A stretch of DNA of 64,000 nt from CAYSUS01 sp964434165 (GCA_964434165.1 CAYSUS010000038.1:3178-67177); one strand, 5' to 3'. Shown: positions 1-8,836, counted from the first letter of the stretch. Numbers and translations are program-made. The notes: generated by a model not told the origin, from the sequence alone.

Positions 1-753
1 GCCGGCCTCATCGTCGGGCTGGCGGCGTTGAGCGCCCGCGCCCATTTCCAGGTCCTGATCCCATCGCACGACGTGCTCACAGCCGAGGTGGGCCGCTCCG
101 TCGATCTGGAGATCCTGTTCACCCACCCCATGGAGCAGGGCCCGGTCATGGAGATGGGCAGGCCGCGCCAGTTCGGCGTCCTGGCCGGCGGCGCGAAGAC
201 CGATCTGGGCGAGCAGCTCGTCGCCCGAAAGGTCGATGGCAAGACGGCCTACTCCTGCCGGGCGAGGCTGGGCCGGCCGGGCGACTACGTGTTCTACCTC
301 GAGCCGGCGCCGTATTACGAGCCGGCCGAGAAGAAGATGATCGTCCATTACACGAAGGTCGTGGTCGATTACCAGGGGGCCGAGGAGGGCTGGGACGCGA
401 TGGTTGGCCTGCCCGTCGAGATCGAGCCGCTCGTGCGGCCGTACGGGCTGTGGACCGGCAACACCTTCCGCGGCATCGTGCGGAAAGGCGGCAAACCGGT
501 GCCCTTCGCCACGATCGAGGTCGAGTACTACAACGAACGCGGCCACGTGAAGCCGCCGAACGACGCCTTCGTTACCCAGGTAATCAAGGCGGATGCCCAG
601 GGAGTGTTTTCCTACACCATGCCGCGGGCCGGCTGGTGGGGTTTTGCGGCGCTGATCGACGGGGACGAGAAGATGCGATGCCCGGACGGCGAGATGGTGG
701 ACGTCGAGCTGGGCGGACTGATGTGGGTCAAGACCGTGGACATGAACCCGTAG
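1..753 (+). CDS. NikK-like DUF4198 protein, 5' end outside window
   Basis: Putative extracytoplasmic component of a nickel/cobalt uptake system. The frame is open from base 1 and starts inside a hydrophobic stretch (AGLIVGLAALSARA) just before HFQVLIP. That looks like the end of a signal peptide, so the real start lies upstream and the gene is 5' truncated by the window. The visible 250 residues contain no membrane segment after the signal. They resemble the DUF4198 / nickel-uptake family: His right after the predicted cleavage site, FTHPMEQGP near the N-terminus, and a Gly/Trp-rich C-terminal part (RAGWWGFAALIDGD). cbiM follows 157 bp downstream on the same strand. In NikKMLQO loci this position is nikK. 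The metal is inferred from context only. Confidence 0.75.
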   Translation, partial: AGLIVGLAALSARAHFQVLIPSHDVLTAEVGRSVDLEILFTHPMEQGPVMEMGRPRQFGVLAGGAKTDLGEQLVARKVDGKTAYSCRARLGRPGDYVFYLEPAPYYEPAEKKMIVHYTKVVVDYQGAEEGWDAMVGLPVEIEPLVRPYGLWTGNTFRGIVRKGGKPVPFATIEVEYYNERGHVKPPNDAFVTQVIKADAQGVFSYTMPRAGWWGFAALIDGDEKMRCPDGEMVDVELGGLMWVKTVDMNP

Positions 754-818
754 CGGGCACACACTCCGTGTGCCGTCCACTTGGCGTCAAGTGAGAACGT
801 AACCGCCCTCACCTCCGG

Positions 819-844
819 CCCCTCTCCCGCGGGCGGGAGAGGGG
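819..844. repeat. Perfect 12-bp hairpin in nikK-cbiM spacer
   Basis: CCCCTCTCCCGC at 819-830 pairs exactly with GCGGGAGAGGGG at 833-844, with only two bases between the arms. There is no T-run, so it is not a classical intrinsic terminator. It could be an mRNA-stability hairpin or a dispersed intergenic repeat. A shorter relative (GCCCTT...AAGGGC) sits at 43201-43223. Confidence 0.6.
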
Positions 845-863
845 AGGAGTTGTGCGGACAGAG

Positions 864-896
864 AGATTTCCGGAGTTTTCAAGACTTCGGAGGTCT
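864..896. repeat. Dispersed palindromic repeat, copy A
   Basis: Degenerate two-arm copy of the family whose best copy is at 24621-24656: AGATTTCCGGAGTTTT followed by AAGACTTCGGAGGTCT. It ends 14 bp before the cbiM start codon. Confidence 0.6.
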
Positions 897-910
897 GATT
901 GGGATCCACC

Positions 911-1567
911 ATGCACCTTCACGAAGCCGTGTTGGCAGGGAGCGAGGCGGGCAGATTCGTCCTCGGCGGCGGGGCGGTGATCGCCGCGGCCGGCACGGCG
1001 GTCGGGCTGCGCGGGCTGGACTACGACCGCATGCCCCGCGTGGCCGTGCTCACCTCGGCCTTCTTCGTGGCCACGCTGATCCACGTCCCGCTGGGGTTCG
1101 GGGCCTCGGCGCACCTGGTGCTCAACGGCCTCTTGGGCCTGCTGCTGGGCTGGGCGGCCTTTCCGGCGATCCTGGTGGCGCTGGTGCTTCAGGCCGTGCT
1201 CTTCGGGCACGGCGGCGTCTGGGCCCTGGGCGTCAACACGGTGGTGATGGCCCTGCCCGCCGTGGTCTGCTTCTACGCCTTCCGCGGGAGGGCGCGGTCG
1301 GGTAGTGAGTCCACGGCTCTGGCGGCCGGGTTCTTCGCGGGGGCCGGCGGCGTCTTCCTGGGGGCGATCCTGGCGGCGGCCGCCCTGTGTGCCGTCGGCG
1401 AGGAGTGGTTCCGGGTCGCGCAGATCGACCTGGCGGCCAATTCGGTCGTGGCCGTGATCGACGGGATGGTCACCGGCACGGCCGTGGTCTTTCTGCGCAA
1501 GGTCCGGCCCGAGCTGCTCGAGGTCCCGCCGGTCGTGCCCGAGGCCTTGGAGATGCACCATGCGTAG
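911..1567 (+). CDS. cbiM: ECF-type nickel/cobalt transporter substrate-binding membrane protein CbiM/NikM
   Basis: S-component of an energy-coupling-factor importer for Ni2+ or Co2+ in the inner membrane. It has 218 residues and is strongly hydrophobic, with about six or seven membrane segments. The ATG at 911 is chosen because it gives the family's N-terminal Met-His (MHLHEAVL); His2 and the amino terminus bind the metal in this family. An upstream TTG at 899 would bury that His. Further family marks are His58 and His68 (IHVPLGFGASAHLVLNG) and the GHGGVWALGVNTVVM loop near residue 100. Its stop codon overlaps the next gene by 8 bp, so translational coupling with the NikL-like protein is likely. 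Confidence 0.93.
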   Translation: MHLHEAVLAGSEAGRFVLGGGAVIAAAGTAVGLRGLDYDRMPRVAVLTSAFFVATLIHVPLGFGASAHLVLNGLLGLLLGWAAFPAILVALVLQAVLFGHGGVWALGVNTVVMALPAVVCFYAFRGRARSGSESTALAAGFFAGAGGVFLGAILAAAALCAVGEEWFRVAQIDLAANSVVAVIDGMVTGTAVVFLRKVRPELLEVPPVVPEALEMHHA

Positions 1568-2201
1568 GGACGGCGCGCCGGGGCCGGCCGTAGAAGCCGT
1601 GATCGGGGCCGCGTTCGTGCTGCTTGCCGCGGCCGCACCGGCCCAGGCCCACAAGCTCCACGTCTATGCCGAGGTTCGCGGGACGACGATCCACGGCGAG
1701 GCGTACTTCCGCGGCGGCACGCCTGCGCAGGAGGCAGCCGTCGAGGCCTTCGCTCCCGACGGCACGAAGCTGGCCGCGACGCAGACCGGCGCCGAGGGCA
1801 CGTTCACGATCGAGGCCGCGCGCCGCTGCGACCACCGGCTGGTGGTCAAGGCCGGGGCAGGGCATGGGGGCGAGTTCACCGTCGGGGCCGACGAGCTGCC
1901 CGACACCCTGCCGCCGTGGAGAAGCGAGGGACCGGCTGAGGGAGTCCCGCGGGAGACGCCGTCCGACTCGGTTGAGCGCAAGCCCGCGGCCGACGAACTG
2001 CCCGGCGTCGCGGCGACCGATGGGGCGTCCCTCGAGGCGATGATCGAGTCGGCGGTCGAGCGCGAGGTGGCCCCGCTCGCCCGAAAGATCGAGGAGCTGA
2101 AGGACCAGATCCGCTGGAGCGACGTGCTGGGCGGGATCGGCTACATCGCAGGGATTTCGGGACTGGCGTTCTACCTCCTCGGCTCACGGAAGAAGCAATG
2201 A
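1560..2201 (+). CDS. NikL/CbiL-like auxiliary protein of the nickel/cobalt ECF transporter
   Basis: 213 residues with a signal peptide (residues about 12-30, cleavage after AQA), then HKLHVYAEVRG and a small beta-rich extracytoplasmic domain to about residue 100. A charged Pro/Glu-rich linker with coiled-coil potential (about 150-180) follows, and then one C-terminal membrane helix (VLGGIGYIAGISGLAFYLLG) ending in SRKKQ. This signal - soluble domain - single TM plan is that of NikL, which replaces the short CbiN protein in some nickel importers. It starts inside the end of cbiM. Its stop is 106 bp before cbiQ. The role in metal capture is inferred from family and operon position. Confidence 0.8.
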   Translation: MRRDGAPGPAVEAVIGAAFVLLAAAAPAQAHKLHVYAEVRGTTIHGEAYFRGGTPAQEAAVEAFAPDGTKLAATQTGAEGTFTIEAARRCDHRLVVKAGAGHGGEFTVGADELPDTLPPWRSEGPAEGVPRETPSDSVERKPAADELPGVAATDGASLEAMIESAVEREVAPLARKIEELKDQIRWSDVLGGIGYIAGISGLAFYLLGSRKKQ

Positions 2202-2307
2202 CGTCTCTTGCCGGCGCCGCGGCGCGCAAGCCCGCTCCGGCGCGCAGCCGGCCCTCGTTGTCCGCCTCCTTGCGGGCGGCCCCACTCCCCGACCTGCGAG
2301 GCGACCT

Positions 2308-3072
2308 GTGCCCGCGCTGCTGACCCGACATGACGTGCTCGTGGCTGGGCCATCGGCGGTGACGGCGATCGATCCCCGGGCGAGGATCGTGGCCGCGGTC
2401 GCCTTTGCCGGCGTGGTGGCCGTGCTGCACGACCTGGCGGCGCTGGGACTGGGGTTGGGCGTAGCGGTCGTGTTGGCGACCGCCGGGCGGCTTCGGGTTA
2501 GGGCCGCGGCCATGCGCCTCGCCCCGCTCAACCTGTTCATGCTGCTGTTGGCCGTGCTGCTGCCGCTGTCGACCGCGGGGGAGACGGTGTGGTGTGTCGG
2601 GCCGATCGGGTTCTCGCGCGAGGGACTTCTGCTGGCGGCCGAAGTGGCGATCAAGGGCAACGCCATCCTGCTGGCGCTTCTGGCCCTCGTGGGGACCATG
2701 GAGCTGGCCACGCTGGGCCACGCGCTGGACCACCTTTACGTGCCGGAGAAGCTGGCCCACCTGCTCCTGTTCACCGTGCGCTACGTGGAGGTCATGGAGC
2801 GCCAGTACCGCCAGCTTCGCGCGGCGATGAAGGTCCGCGGGTTCCGGCCGGGTCCCGACCGGCACACGTTGCGGAGCTACGGTCACCTGATCGGGATGCT
2901 GCTGGTACGGAGCTTCGACCGCTCGGAGCGCGTGCTGGCGGCGATGAAGTGCCGGGGATTCCGGGGGCAGTTCTGGCTTCTGGACCATTTCCACTACCAT
3001 GGGCGCGATGCCGTGTTCGGCGCGGGATGGCTCGCGGTCCTGGCAGCCCTGGTCGTGATGGAGTGGCGATGA
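2308..3072 (+). CDS. cbiQ: ECF transporter T component CbiQ/NikQ
   Basis: Transmembrane coupling subunit that links the CbiM substrate protein to the CbiO ATPase. It has 254 residues, with hydrophobic segments at about 30-70, 75-110 and 235-254. Two AMKxRGF motifs (AMKVRGF and AMKCRGF) lie on the long cytoplasmic helices; the family's A-R-G signatures contact the ATPase grooves. The GTG at 2308 is the best in-frame start seen, and no strong Shine-Dalgarno sequence is obvious, so the start could move by a few codons. The stop overlaps the cbiO start (ATGA). Confidence 0.9.
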   Translation: MPALLTRHDVLVAGPSAVTAIDPRARIVAAVAFAGVVAVLHDLAALGLGLGVAVVLATAGRLRVRAAAMRLAPLNLFMLLLAVLLPLSTAGETVWCVGPIGFSREGLLLAAEVAIKGNAILLALLALVGTMELATLGHALDHLYVPEKLAHLLLFTVRYVEVMERQYRQLRAAMKVRGFRPGPDRHTLRSYGHLIGMLLVRSFDRSERVLAAMKCRGFRGQFWLLDHFHYHGRDAVFGAGWLAVLAALVVMEWR

Positions 3073-3740
3073 GCGAAGTGCTGGTCCGCATGGAGAACGT
3101 CGCGTTCGGCTACGACTCGGCTCGGCCGGTGCTCGTGGATTGCAGTGTTCAGGTGCTGCCCGGCGAGCGCGTGGGGCTGGTCGGCGCCAACGGCAGCGGC
3201 AAGACCACGCTGTTGCACCTGATCGTCGGGCTGGTGCGCCCCACGGCCGGTCGCGTGGAGGCGTTCGGCGAAGATCGCCGCGTCGAGGCGGACTTCCACG
3301 AGGTCCGCCGGCGCGTGGGCCTGCTGTTTCAGGATTCCGACGATCAGCTCTTCTCTCCCACGGTGGCCGAGGACGTGGCCTTCGGCCCCTTGAACCTCCG
3401 CAAGCCCCGCGAGGAGGTGCAGCGGATCGTACGCAGCACGCTTGAATCGCTCGGGCTGGCGGGCTACGAGCAGCGGGTGACCTACAAGCTCTCCGGCGGG
3501 GAGAAGCGGCTGGTGGCCCTGGCCACGGTGCTGGCCATGCAGCCGGACGTGCTTCTGTTGGACGAGCCGCTCGGCGGGCTGGATGAGGAGGTCGCGGAGC
3601 GGGTGACCGGCATACTCTCCGGGCTGAGCCAGGCGATGCTGATCGTCTCGCACGACCGAGAGTTCCTCCAGCGGATCGCCACGCGGACCGTGCTTCTGCG
3701 CGCGGGGCGGATTGAGGTGGCGGACGGTTCCGCGCGTTGA
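3069..3740 (+). CDS. cbiO: ECF transporter ATPase CbiO/NikO
   Basis: Cytoplasmic ATPase that powers the nickel/cobalt importer encoded by the four preceding genes. It has 223 residues. Visible motifs in order: Walker A GANGSGKTT near residue 40, Q-loop LLFQDSDDQLF near 83 (the QDxDDQ form typical of ECF ATPases), signature LSGGEKR near 140, Walker B VLLLDEP near 160, and H-loop IVSHD near 195. The ATG at 3069 overlaps the cbiQ stop (ATGA), so the open frame extending further upstream is not coding. It is the last gene of the operon; no clear intrinsic terminator follows. Confidence 0.95.
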   Translation: MSEVLVRMENVAFGYDSARPVLVDCSVQVLPGERVGLVGANGSGKTTLLHLIVGLVRPTAGRVEAFGEDRRVEADFHEVRRRVGLLFQDSDDQLFSPTVAEDVAFGPLNLRKPREEVQRIVRSTLESLGLAGYEQRVTYKLSGGEKRLVALATVLAMQPDVLLLDEPLGGLDEEVAERVTGILSGLSQAMLIVSHDREFLQRIATRTVLLRAGRIEVADGSAR

Positions 3741-3892
3741 ACGCTCGCGGTGCACGTTGATTGCGCCCGGCGTTGGGACTGCCCGCAACAACCCGCCACC
3801 CGGCCGGAGTAGCCTCCGCCGGCATTTCCCGCGCGTCGTGCGCGGCGTTTCGGCGCGCCGCGGGTGGACCGTTTGTGCGGGATGGTGCTTTC

Positions 3893-3921
3893 TTGCGGGC
3901 GCGCGGTCAGGGCTGCATAAT
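3893..3921 (+). promoter_or_regulatory. Candidate promoter of the J-like protein gene
   Basis: TTGCGG (3893-3898), 17-bp spacer, CATAAT (3916-3921, five of six matches to TATAAT). This places a start point about 50 bp upstream of the ATG at 3980, in the only non-coding stretch between cbiO and that gene. Confidence 0.4.
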
Positions 3922-3979
3922 AGAGTGTCGTGGAACGAGACGAGAGCCACCGAGGCGGGCTGCCGAGGTACTGCCGCTT

Positions 3980-6097
3980 ATGGCCGAGCATTTCGATCCT
4001 TACCTTCAGTGGCTTGGCATCCGCGACCCGCAGCGGCCGCCGAATTTCTATCGCCTGCTGGGGCTGGAGCTTTACGAGTCCGATCCCGACGTGATCACCA
4101 ACGCCGTGGACCGGCAGATGGCCCACGTGCGCACGTTTCAGTCGGGCAAGCACTCGGCCGCCTCGCAGCGGATTCTCAACGAGCTGGCCGCGGCCAAGCT
4201 GTGCCTGTTGAGCCCGGAACGGAAGACGCAGTACGACCTCCAACTCCAGGCCCAGCAGGCGGCCGCCTACCAGACGCCGCAATTGACCCCCGCCCAGCCG
4301 GAGCGACCCGCGGCGGCCGGCCTGTGGCCCTCGCGCGCGGCGCCGGTCCCCGCCGGGCAACCCGACGAGGACGAGGAAGGGGCGGCCAAAGGGACGGGCG
4401 AGCGGCCTGCGTGGTTCTCCATCGCCGCCACCGCGTTGTTGGCCATGATTTTCGTGCTGATCGGGCTGATCGTGCTCATCAGCGCTCGCCGGCGAGGGGA
4501 TGCCGAGGGGCCGCCGGCGCTGGTCAGTCCCGGCGAAACTCCCACGCCCGGCCCGGAAGAGAAGCCCAAGCCCGAGCCCAAGCCGGAACCCAAGCCGGAA
4601 CCCAAGCCCGAGCCCAAGCCCGAGCCTAAGCCGGAACCCAAGCCGGAGTCCAAGCCGGAGCCCCCTCCCCCGGCACCCGAATCGATCGAGGCGGCCCGGA
4701 CGGCATTGGCCGCGCGGGACGCGGCGGGCGCGCTGGGGCATCTCGATCTGGCGGAAGAGTCGGCTGCGCCGGGCTCGGACGAGGTGGCGGTGATCGCGCG
4801 GCTTCGAGCCACCACCGCCGCCCTGGACACGTTCTTGAAGTCGGCCCAAGCTGCCATGGGCTCGCTCCAAGCCGGCGATACCGTCTCGCTGGGCGGGGCC
4901 GACGTGCCGGTCGTGCGCGTGTCGGCGGAGGAACTGGTGCTCCGCCCAGGCGGCGAGGAGAAGCAGTACACGCTGTCCGACCTGCCGGACGAACTGGCGT
5001 TGGCCCTGGCCGAACGGGCCTTGCCCGCAAGCGATGCCTCCCTGGTGGCCAAGGCGGCGTTCCACCTCTACCAGCCGGGCGCCGACCTGGCCGAGGCGGA
5101 CCGGCTTTGCGAACAGGCGCTGCACGGGAAGGCGCCGGGTGCCGACGAGCTTTACGCGGAGCTCAAGCTCGCCCACGCCATGCGCGGCTCGACCTGCACG
5201 GTGGACCCGGAGCCGCCCAAGCCGCCGGTACCCGACGCCGCGGCCCAACAAAAGGTTCTGGCCGAGATCAAGGAGGTGTTCGGCAAGGAGTATGCCGGGG
5301 CGCAGAACCCCGCGGAGAAGGCGAATCTGGCGAGCATGCTGTACAAGCAGGCCCAGGAGACCAAGGACAATCCCGCCGCGCGCTACGTGCTGCTGGTCGA
5401 GGCGCGGGACATGGCCGTCGACGCGGGCGATCGACGCCTTCTCAGGCGGGCGATGGACGCCATCGTGAGGTACTACGACGTCGACCTGGCGGAGATGGCG
5501 GCCGCCACGTTCGATCGGGCCTCGAAGGGGGGCCGGCCCTCGAAGGCTAACTCGGCCATGGCGCAAGCGGCGCTCGACCTGGCCAAGACGGCATCGTCGA
5601 ACGACCGGCTCGACGCGGCGTGGACGTTGACCGATGCGGCCTGGACCATGGCCCGAAAGGCCAGCGACATCCCGCTGGTCAAGAAGGCGGTGATCGCGCG
5701 GCGGCGGATCGAGAACTTGCAGCAGCGCTACCAGGCGTTCGTCGACGCGGGCAGGACGCTGGCCGACAGCCCGGACGACCCCGCCGCCAACACGGTGCGC
5801 GGCAGCTACCTGTGCTTCGCCAAGGACGAGTGGGAGGCGGGCCTTCCTTTGCTGGTCAAGGGAGACGACGAGACCCTCAAGGCCCTTGCCCAGGCAGAGA
5901 TCGCTTCACCCCAGACGCCGACGGACCGGGTGGCCTTGGCCGACTCGTGGTGGGACGCGGCCGAAGCGGCCGACGACGAGGCGATCGGCGACCAGTACCG
6001 CTCCCGGGCCGCGCACTGGTACGAGAAGGCCCTGCCCGACGTGACCGGTCTGACGCGGACCAAGGTGCAGCGCCGGCTGGATGAGATCAATCCCTAG
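3980..6097 (+). CDS. J-like domain membrane protein with KPEP repeat
   Basis: 705 residues; function unknown. Residues 1-90 (DPYLQWLGI, FYRLLGLELYESD, RKTQYDLQL) resemble a DnaJ-type helical hairpin but lack the HPD motif that stimulates Hsp70, so co-chaperone activity is doubtful. One membrane helix lies at about 146-168 (IAATALLAMIFVLIGLIVLI). A charged low-complexity tract of repeated KPEP units follows at about 195-228. The rest is an alanine-rich, largely helical region with TPR-like character. The ATG at 3980 is chosen because it begins the conserved MAEHFDPY opening; the frame is open further upstream without such conservation. A paralogue with the same head, helix and linker lies at 43594-46089. 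The family appears planctomycete-specific. Confidence 0.8.
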   Translation: MAEHFDPYLQWLGIRDPQRPPNFYRLLGLELYESDPDVITNAVDRQMAHVRTFQSGKHSAASQRILNELAAAKLCLLSPERKTQYDLQLQAQQAAAYQTPQLTPAQPERPAAAGLWPSRAAPVPAGQPDEDEEGAAKGTGERPAWFSIAATALLAMIFVLIGLIVLISARRRGDAEGPPALVSPGETPTPGPEEKPKPEPKPEPKPEPKPEPKPEPKPEPKPESKPEPPPPAPESIEAARTALAARDAAGALGHLDLAEESAAPGSDEVAVIARLRATTAALDTFLKSAQAAMGSLQAGDTVSLGGADVPVVRVSAEELVLRPGGEEKQYTLSDLPDELALALAERALPASDASLVAKAAFHLYQPGADLAEADRLCEQALHGKAPGADELYAELKLAHAMRGSTCTVDPEPPKPPVPDAAAQQKVLAEIKEVFGKEYAGAQNPAEKANLASMLYKQAQETKDNPAARYVLLVEARDMAVDAGDRRLLRRAMDAIVRYYDVDLAEMAAATFDRASKGGRPSKANSAMAQAALDLAKTASSNDRLDAAWTLTDAAWTMARKASDIPLVKKAVIARRRIENLQQRYQAFVDAGRTLADSPDDPAANTVRGSYLCFAKDEWEAGLPLLVKGDDETLKALAQAEIASPQTPTDRVALADSWWDAAEAADDEAIGDQYRSRAAHWYEKALPDVTGLTRTKVQRRLDEINP

Positions 6098-6114
6098 GGG
6101 CTCCGCGCCCTTCC

Positions 6115-6185
6115 AGACTTCGGAAGTCTCGGTGCGCACGCCCCAAACCTTCACACGTCCGAAGTCATCCAGGCTTCGGAAGTCT
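6115..6185. repeat. Dispersed palindromic repeat, copy B (two elements)
   Basis: AGACTTCGGAAGTCT at 6115-6129, a perfect palindrome except for its central base. A second two-arm element spans 6153-6185 (CGTCCGAAGTC, then GGCTTCGGAAGTCT). Both lie between the J-like gene and the Uma2 gene. Confidence 0.65.
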
Positions 6186-6207
6186 GAGAGAGCCGCGCGT
6201 GCCGGGC

Positions 6208-6236
6208 TTGCCGACGGCCGGGCGCACCCGTATGCT
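6208..6236 (+). promoter_or_regulatory. Candidate promoter of the Uma2 gene
   Basis: TTGCCG (6208-6213), 17-bp spacer, TATGCT (6231-6236). A GGAGG ribosome-binding site follows at 6242-6246, eight bases before the ATG at 6254. If this promoter is used the leader is very short. Confidence 0.4.
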
Positions 6237-6253
6237 GAGCCTGGAGGTGCGTC

Positions 6254-6802
6254 ATGAGCACCACCGAATCGACGGTCGCCGCCGAGCAACTGCTTCGCAT
6301 GCCGGACCTCGGGCGCTGCGAGCTGGTCCGCGGGGAGGTCATCACGAGGACGCCCTCGGGAGGCGGACACGGGAGAGTCACTGTGAGCATCACCGTGCCG
6401 TTGGGTGCCCACGTGAAGCGGCACAGGCTGGGCGCCGTACTCGGGGCTGAGACCGGGTTTCTGATTGCCCGCGACCCGGACACGGTTCGCGCACCCGACG
6501 TGTCGTTCGTGGCCAAGGACCGGCTCTCGATCATCGCGCCTCGTGGTTACGTCCAGGGGCCGCCGGACTTGGCCGTGGAGGTCCTATCGCCCGACGACCG
6601 CGCGGGCGAGGTCCTCGACAACGTGCAGCAGTGGCTCGACGCCGGGTGCCGGGCCGTCTGGGTGATCGACCCCAAGACCCGCTCGGTCACGGTCTATCGC
6701 AGCGACCGGGACATCGCCGTCTTGCGCGAGAGCGAGACGCTCTGCGGAGACGACGTGGTCGAGGGGTTCGCGATCGCGGTGAGGGAGCTGTTTGAGGAGT
6801 GA
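6254..6802 (+). CDS. Uma2 family (DUF820) putative endonuclease
   Basis: 182 residues with the PD-(D/E)XK nuclease-like fold of Uma2. Visible family motifs are the N-terminal LxRxxdLGRCELVRGEVI, RAPDVSFV near residue 82 (acidic ligand), PPDLAVEVLSPDDRAGEVLDN near 100-120 (the E-V-x-S-P core) and the AVWVIDPKTRSVTVYR strand pair. A GGAGG sits eight bases before the ATG. Uma2 genes are often present in many copies in cyanobacteria and planctomycetes. Their biological role is unsettled, and no partner gene is adjacent. The gene ends 3 bp from the end of convergent ilvB. Confidence 0.85.
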   Translation: MSTTESTVAAEQLLRMPDLGRCELVRGEVITRTPSGGGHGRVTVSITVPLGAHVKRHRLGAVLGAETGFLIARDPDTVRAPDVSFVAKDRLSIIAPRGYVQGPPDLAVEVLSPDDRAGEVLDNVQQWLDAGCRAVWVIDPKTRSVTVYRSDRDIAVLRESETLCGDDVVEGFAIAVRELFEE

Positions 6803-6805
6803 CGA

Positions 6806-8590
6806 CTACTCCTTGATAAGCTCCCGCACGGTCATCCCCGAGGGGATCATCGGCAAGACGTGCTCCTGGTAGGGCACCTGCACGTCGAGCAGATAAGGCC
6901 CCTCGGCCTCGATCATCTCGGTGAGGCCCTCGACTAGCTCGCCCCGCTCGCGCACGTGCCGGCCCTGCCAGCCGAAGCTCCGGGCGATGGCCACGAAGTC
7001 GGGGTAGCGGATCTTGGGCGTGATGCCGTCGCCGCGCCCGAGGGCCTCGGGATGGTCGATCGGTCCGAGATAGGTGTGGGCCCGGTTGGCCTGGTGAAAA
7101 CGGTCCTCCCACTGCACGACCATCCCCAGGTGCATGTTGTTCAGGAGCATCACCTTCACCGCCACCTTCTCGCAGTGGCAGGTGGCCATCTCCTGGACGT
7201 TCATCAGCATGCTGCCGTCGCCGTCGATGTCCACGACGAGCTTGTCGGGATGGGCGATCTTGGCGCCCACGGCGGCCGGCAGCCCGAAGCCCATCGTCCC
7301 CAGCCCCGAGCTGGAGAGCCACCGCCGCGGACAGCGGAACTTGTAGAACTGGGCGGCCCACATCTGGTGCTGGCCCACGCCCACGGAAACGATCGTGTCG
7401 CGGTCGCGGGTGAGTCTCCACAGCTCGTGGATCGCCCGCTGCGGCAGGATGCCGGCATAGCGCTCGTCGAAGCGGAACGGATCGGACTTCTTCCAGTCCT
7501 CGATCCGCCGGTGCCACTCCCCGAGGTCCTCGGGCGACTCGACCGCCTTGTTGAGCTCGGACAGGGCGTGCTTCAGGTCGGCGACGATGGCCACGTCCGC
7601 GCACTTGATCTTGTTGATCTCGGAAGCGTCGATGTCGATGTGTACGATCTTGCCGTGCTTGGCGAACTCGGCCACCTTGCCGGTCACGCGGTCGTCGAAC
7701 CGCACGCCGAAGGCCAGCAGCAGGTCGGCCTCGCTGACCGCGTAGTTGGCGTACACGCTGCCGTGCATGCCGAGCATGTCGAGGCACAACGGATGATCGC
7801 CCGGGAAACCGCCCAGCCCCATCAGGGTCGTGGTCACGGGAATGCCGGTCTTCGCGACCAGGTCGTACAGCTCGTCGGCCGCGTCTGAGGCGATTACTCC
7901 GCCTCCCGCGTAGATCACGGGGCGCCGGGCGTTGCGGATGAGCTCGGCCACGGCATCGATCTCGTCGGGCGGGGCGAAACCGTCGCCCGGCCGATAGCCC
8001 GGCAGGTCCATCGGCACCGCGTAGTCGGGGATCGTCTTCGTCAGTTGCACGTTCTTGGGGAGGTCGATCAGCACGGGGCCGGGACGGCCGGTCGTGGCCA
8101 CGTGAAAGGCCTCGCGCATCACGCGGGCGATGTCCTCCACGCGCGTGACCAGGTAGTGGTGCTTGGTGACGCTACGGCAGACCTCGACGATGGGCGTTTC
8201 CTGGAAGGCGTCGGTGCCGATCACCGGGGTGCCCACCTGGCCCGTGATCGCCAGCATGGGGATGCTGTCGAGCTTGGCGTCGGCGATCGGGGTGACAAGA
8301 TTCGTGGCGCCCGGGCCACTGGTCGCCATGCAGACGCCGATCTTGCCCGTGGTCCGGGAGTAGCCCTGGGCCGCGAACCCTCCCCCCTGCTCGTGGCGGG
8401 GAAGGACGACGCGGACCCGGTCGCGGAAACGGGTCAGCGACTGATGCAGGGGCATGCTGGCCCCGCCCGGGTACGCGAAAACGGTGTCCACCCCGTGATT
8501 CACCAGGCTCTGAACCACGACGTCGGCCCCGCTGACGGGCTCGGCGGCGGTGGATCGTTGCGTCGGGGGCGGCTGGACAGTGGTGGACAC
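6806..8590 (-). CDS. ilvB: Acetolactate synthase large subunit
   Basis: ThDP- and FAD-dependent enzyme condensing pyruvate (or pyruvate plus 2-ketobutyrate) in the first common step of branched-chain amino acid synthesis. It has 594 residues. Motifs: PGGASMPLHQ and the catalytic Glu in RHEQGGGFAAQGY near 70-80, the SGPGATN segment, the FAD domain, and the C-terminal ThDP motif GDGSMLMN...NNMHLG. The frame stays open about 200 bases further upstream, but GTG at 8590 is preferred. It has AGGAG nine bases before it, and the protein before that point is non-conserved. No ilvN regulatory subunit is adjacent. Confidence 0.95.
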   Translation of the reverse strand: MSTTVQPPPTQRSTAAEPVSGADVVVQSLVNHGVDTVFAYPGGASMPLHQSLTRFRDRVRVVLPRHEQGGGFAAQGYSRTTGKIGVCMATSGPGATNLVTPIADAKLDSIPMLAITGQVGTPVIGTDAFQETPIVEVCRSVTKHHYLVTRVEDIARVMREAFHVATTGRPGPVLIDLPKNVQLTKTIPDYAVPMDLPGYRPGDGFAPPDEIDAVAELIRNARRPVIYAGGGVIASDAADELYDLVAKTGIPVTTTLMGLGGFPGDHPLCLDMLGMHGSVYANYAVSEADLLLAFGVRFDDRVTGKVAEFAKHGKIVHIDIDASEINKIKCADVAIVADLKHALSELNKAVESPEDLGEWHRRIEDWKKSDPFRFDERYAGILPQRAIHELWRLTRDRDTIVSVGVGQHQMWAAQFYKFRCPRRWLSSSGLGTMGFGLPAAVGAKIAHPDKLVVDIDGDGSMLMNVQEMATCHCEKVAVKVMLLNNMHLGMVVQWEDRFHQANRAHTYLGPIDHPEALGRGDGITPKIRYPDFVAIARSFGWQGRHVRERGELVEGLTEMIEAEGPYLLDVQVPYQEHVLPMIPSGMTVRELIKE

Positions 8591-8729
8591 GGCGTTTGGC
8601 TCCTGATGACGGGCGGAATCGAACACACTCAAGGGACGGCGCGAGGGCGGAGAAGGCTCGCGACAAAGGCACAGGCCTCCCGCGGCCCACTCCCCCAGCC
8701 GGGTGTAAGTAGTTTGGAGGAAGCATATT

Positions 8730-8758
8730 AGGATATGTTGTGGAACCGGGGAATTCAA
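8730..8758 (-). promoter_or_regulatory. Candidate promoter of ilvB
   Basis: Read on the minus strand: TTGAAT (8758-8753), 17 bp, TATCCT (8735-8730), in an unusually AT-rich patch. It implies a leader of about 130 bases before the ilvB GTG. The leader shows no obvious branched-chain-codon leader peptide or intrinsic terminator, and I see no T-box. Confidence 0.35.
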
Positions 8759-8836
8759 GGTAAAGGGGGGCACCCCAACCGTAGTTCCTGGCAAACGCGC
8801 ACCACTCGCGGGGGGGTGGGCGTGTCGCCCACCCCG

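Noticed and set aside
2589..3068. Upstream extension of the CbiO frame
   Set aside because: Overlaps cbiQ completely; cbiO begins at 3069 with an ATGA overlap.
6254..6802. Toxin or restriction endonuclease with a partner
   Set aside because: Single Uma2 gene with no antitoxin or methyltransferase beside it.
8591..8794. Upstream extension of ilvB
   Set aside because: AGGAG nine bases before GTG 8590 and loss of family similarity upstream.
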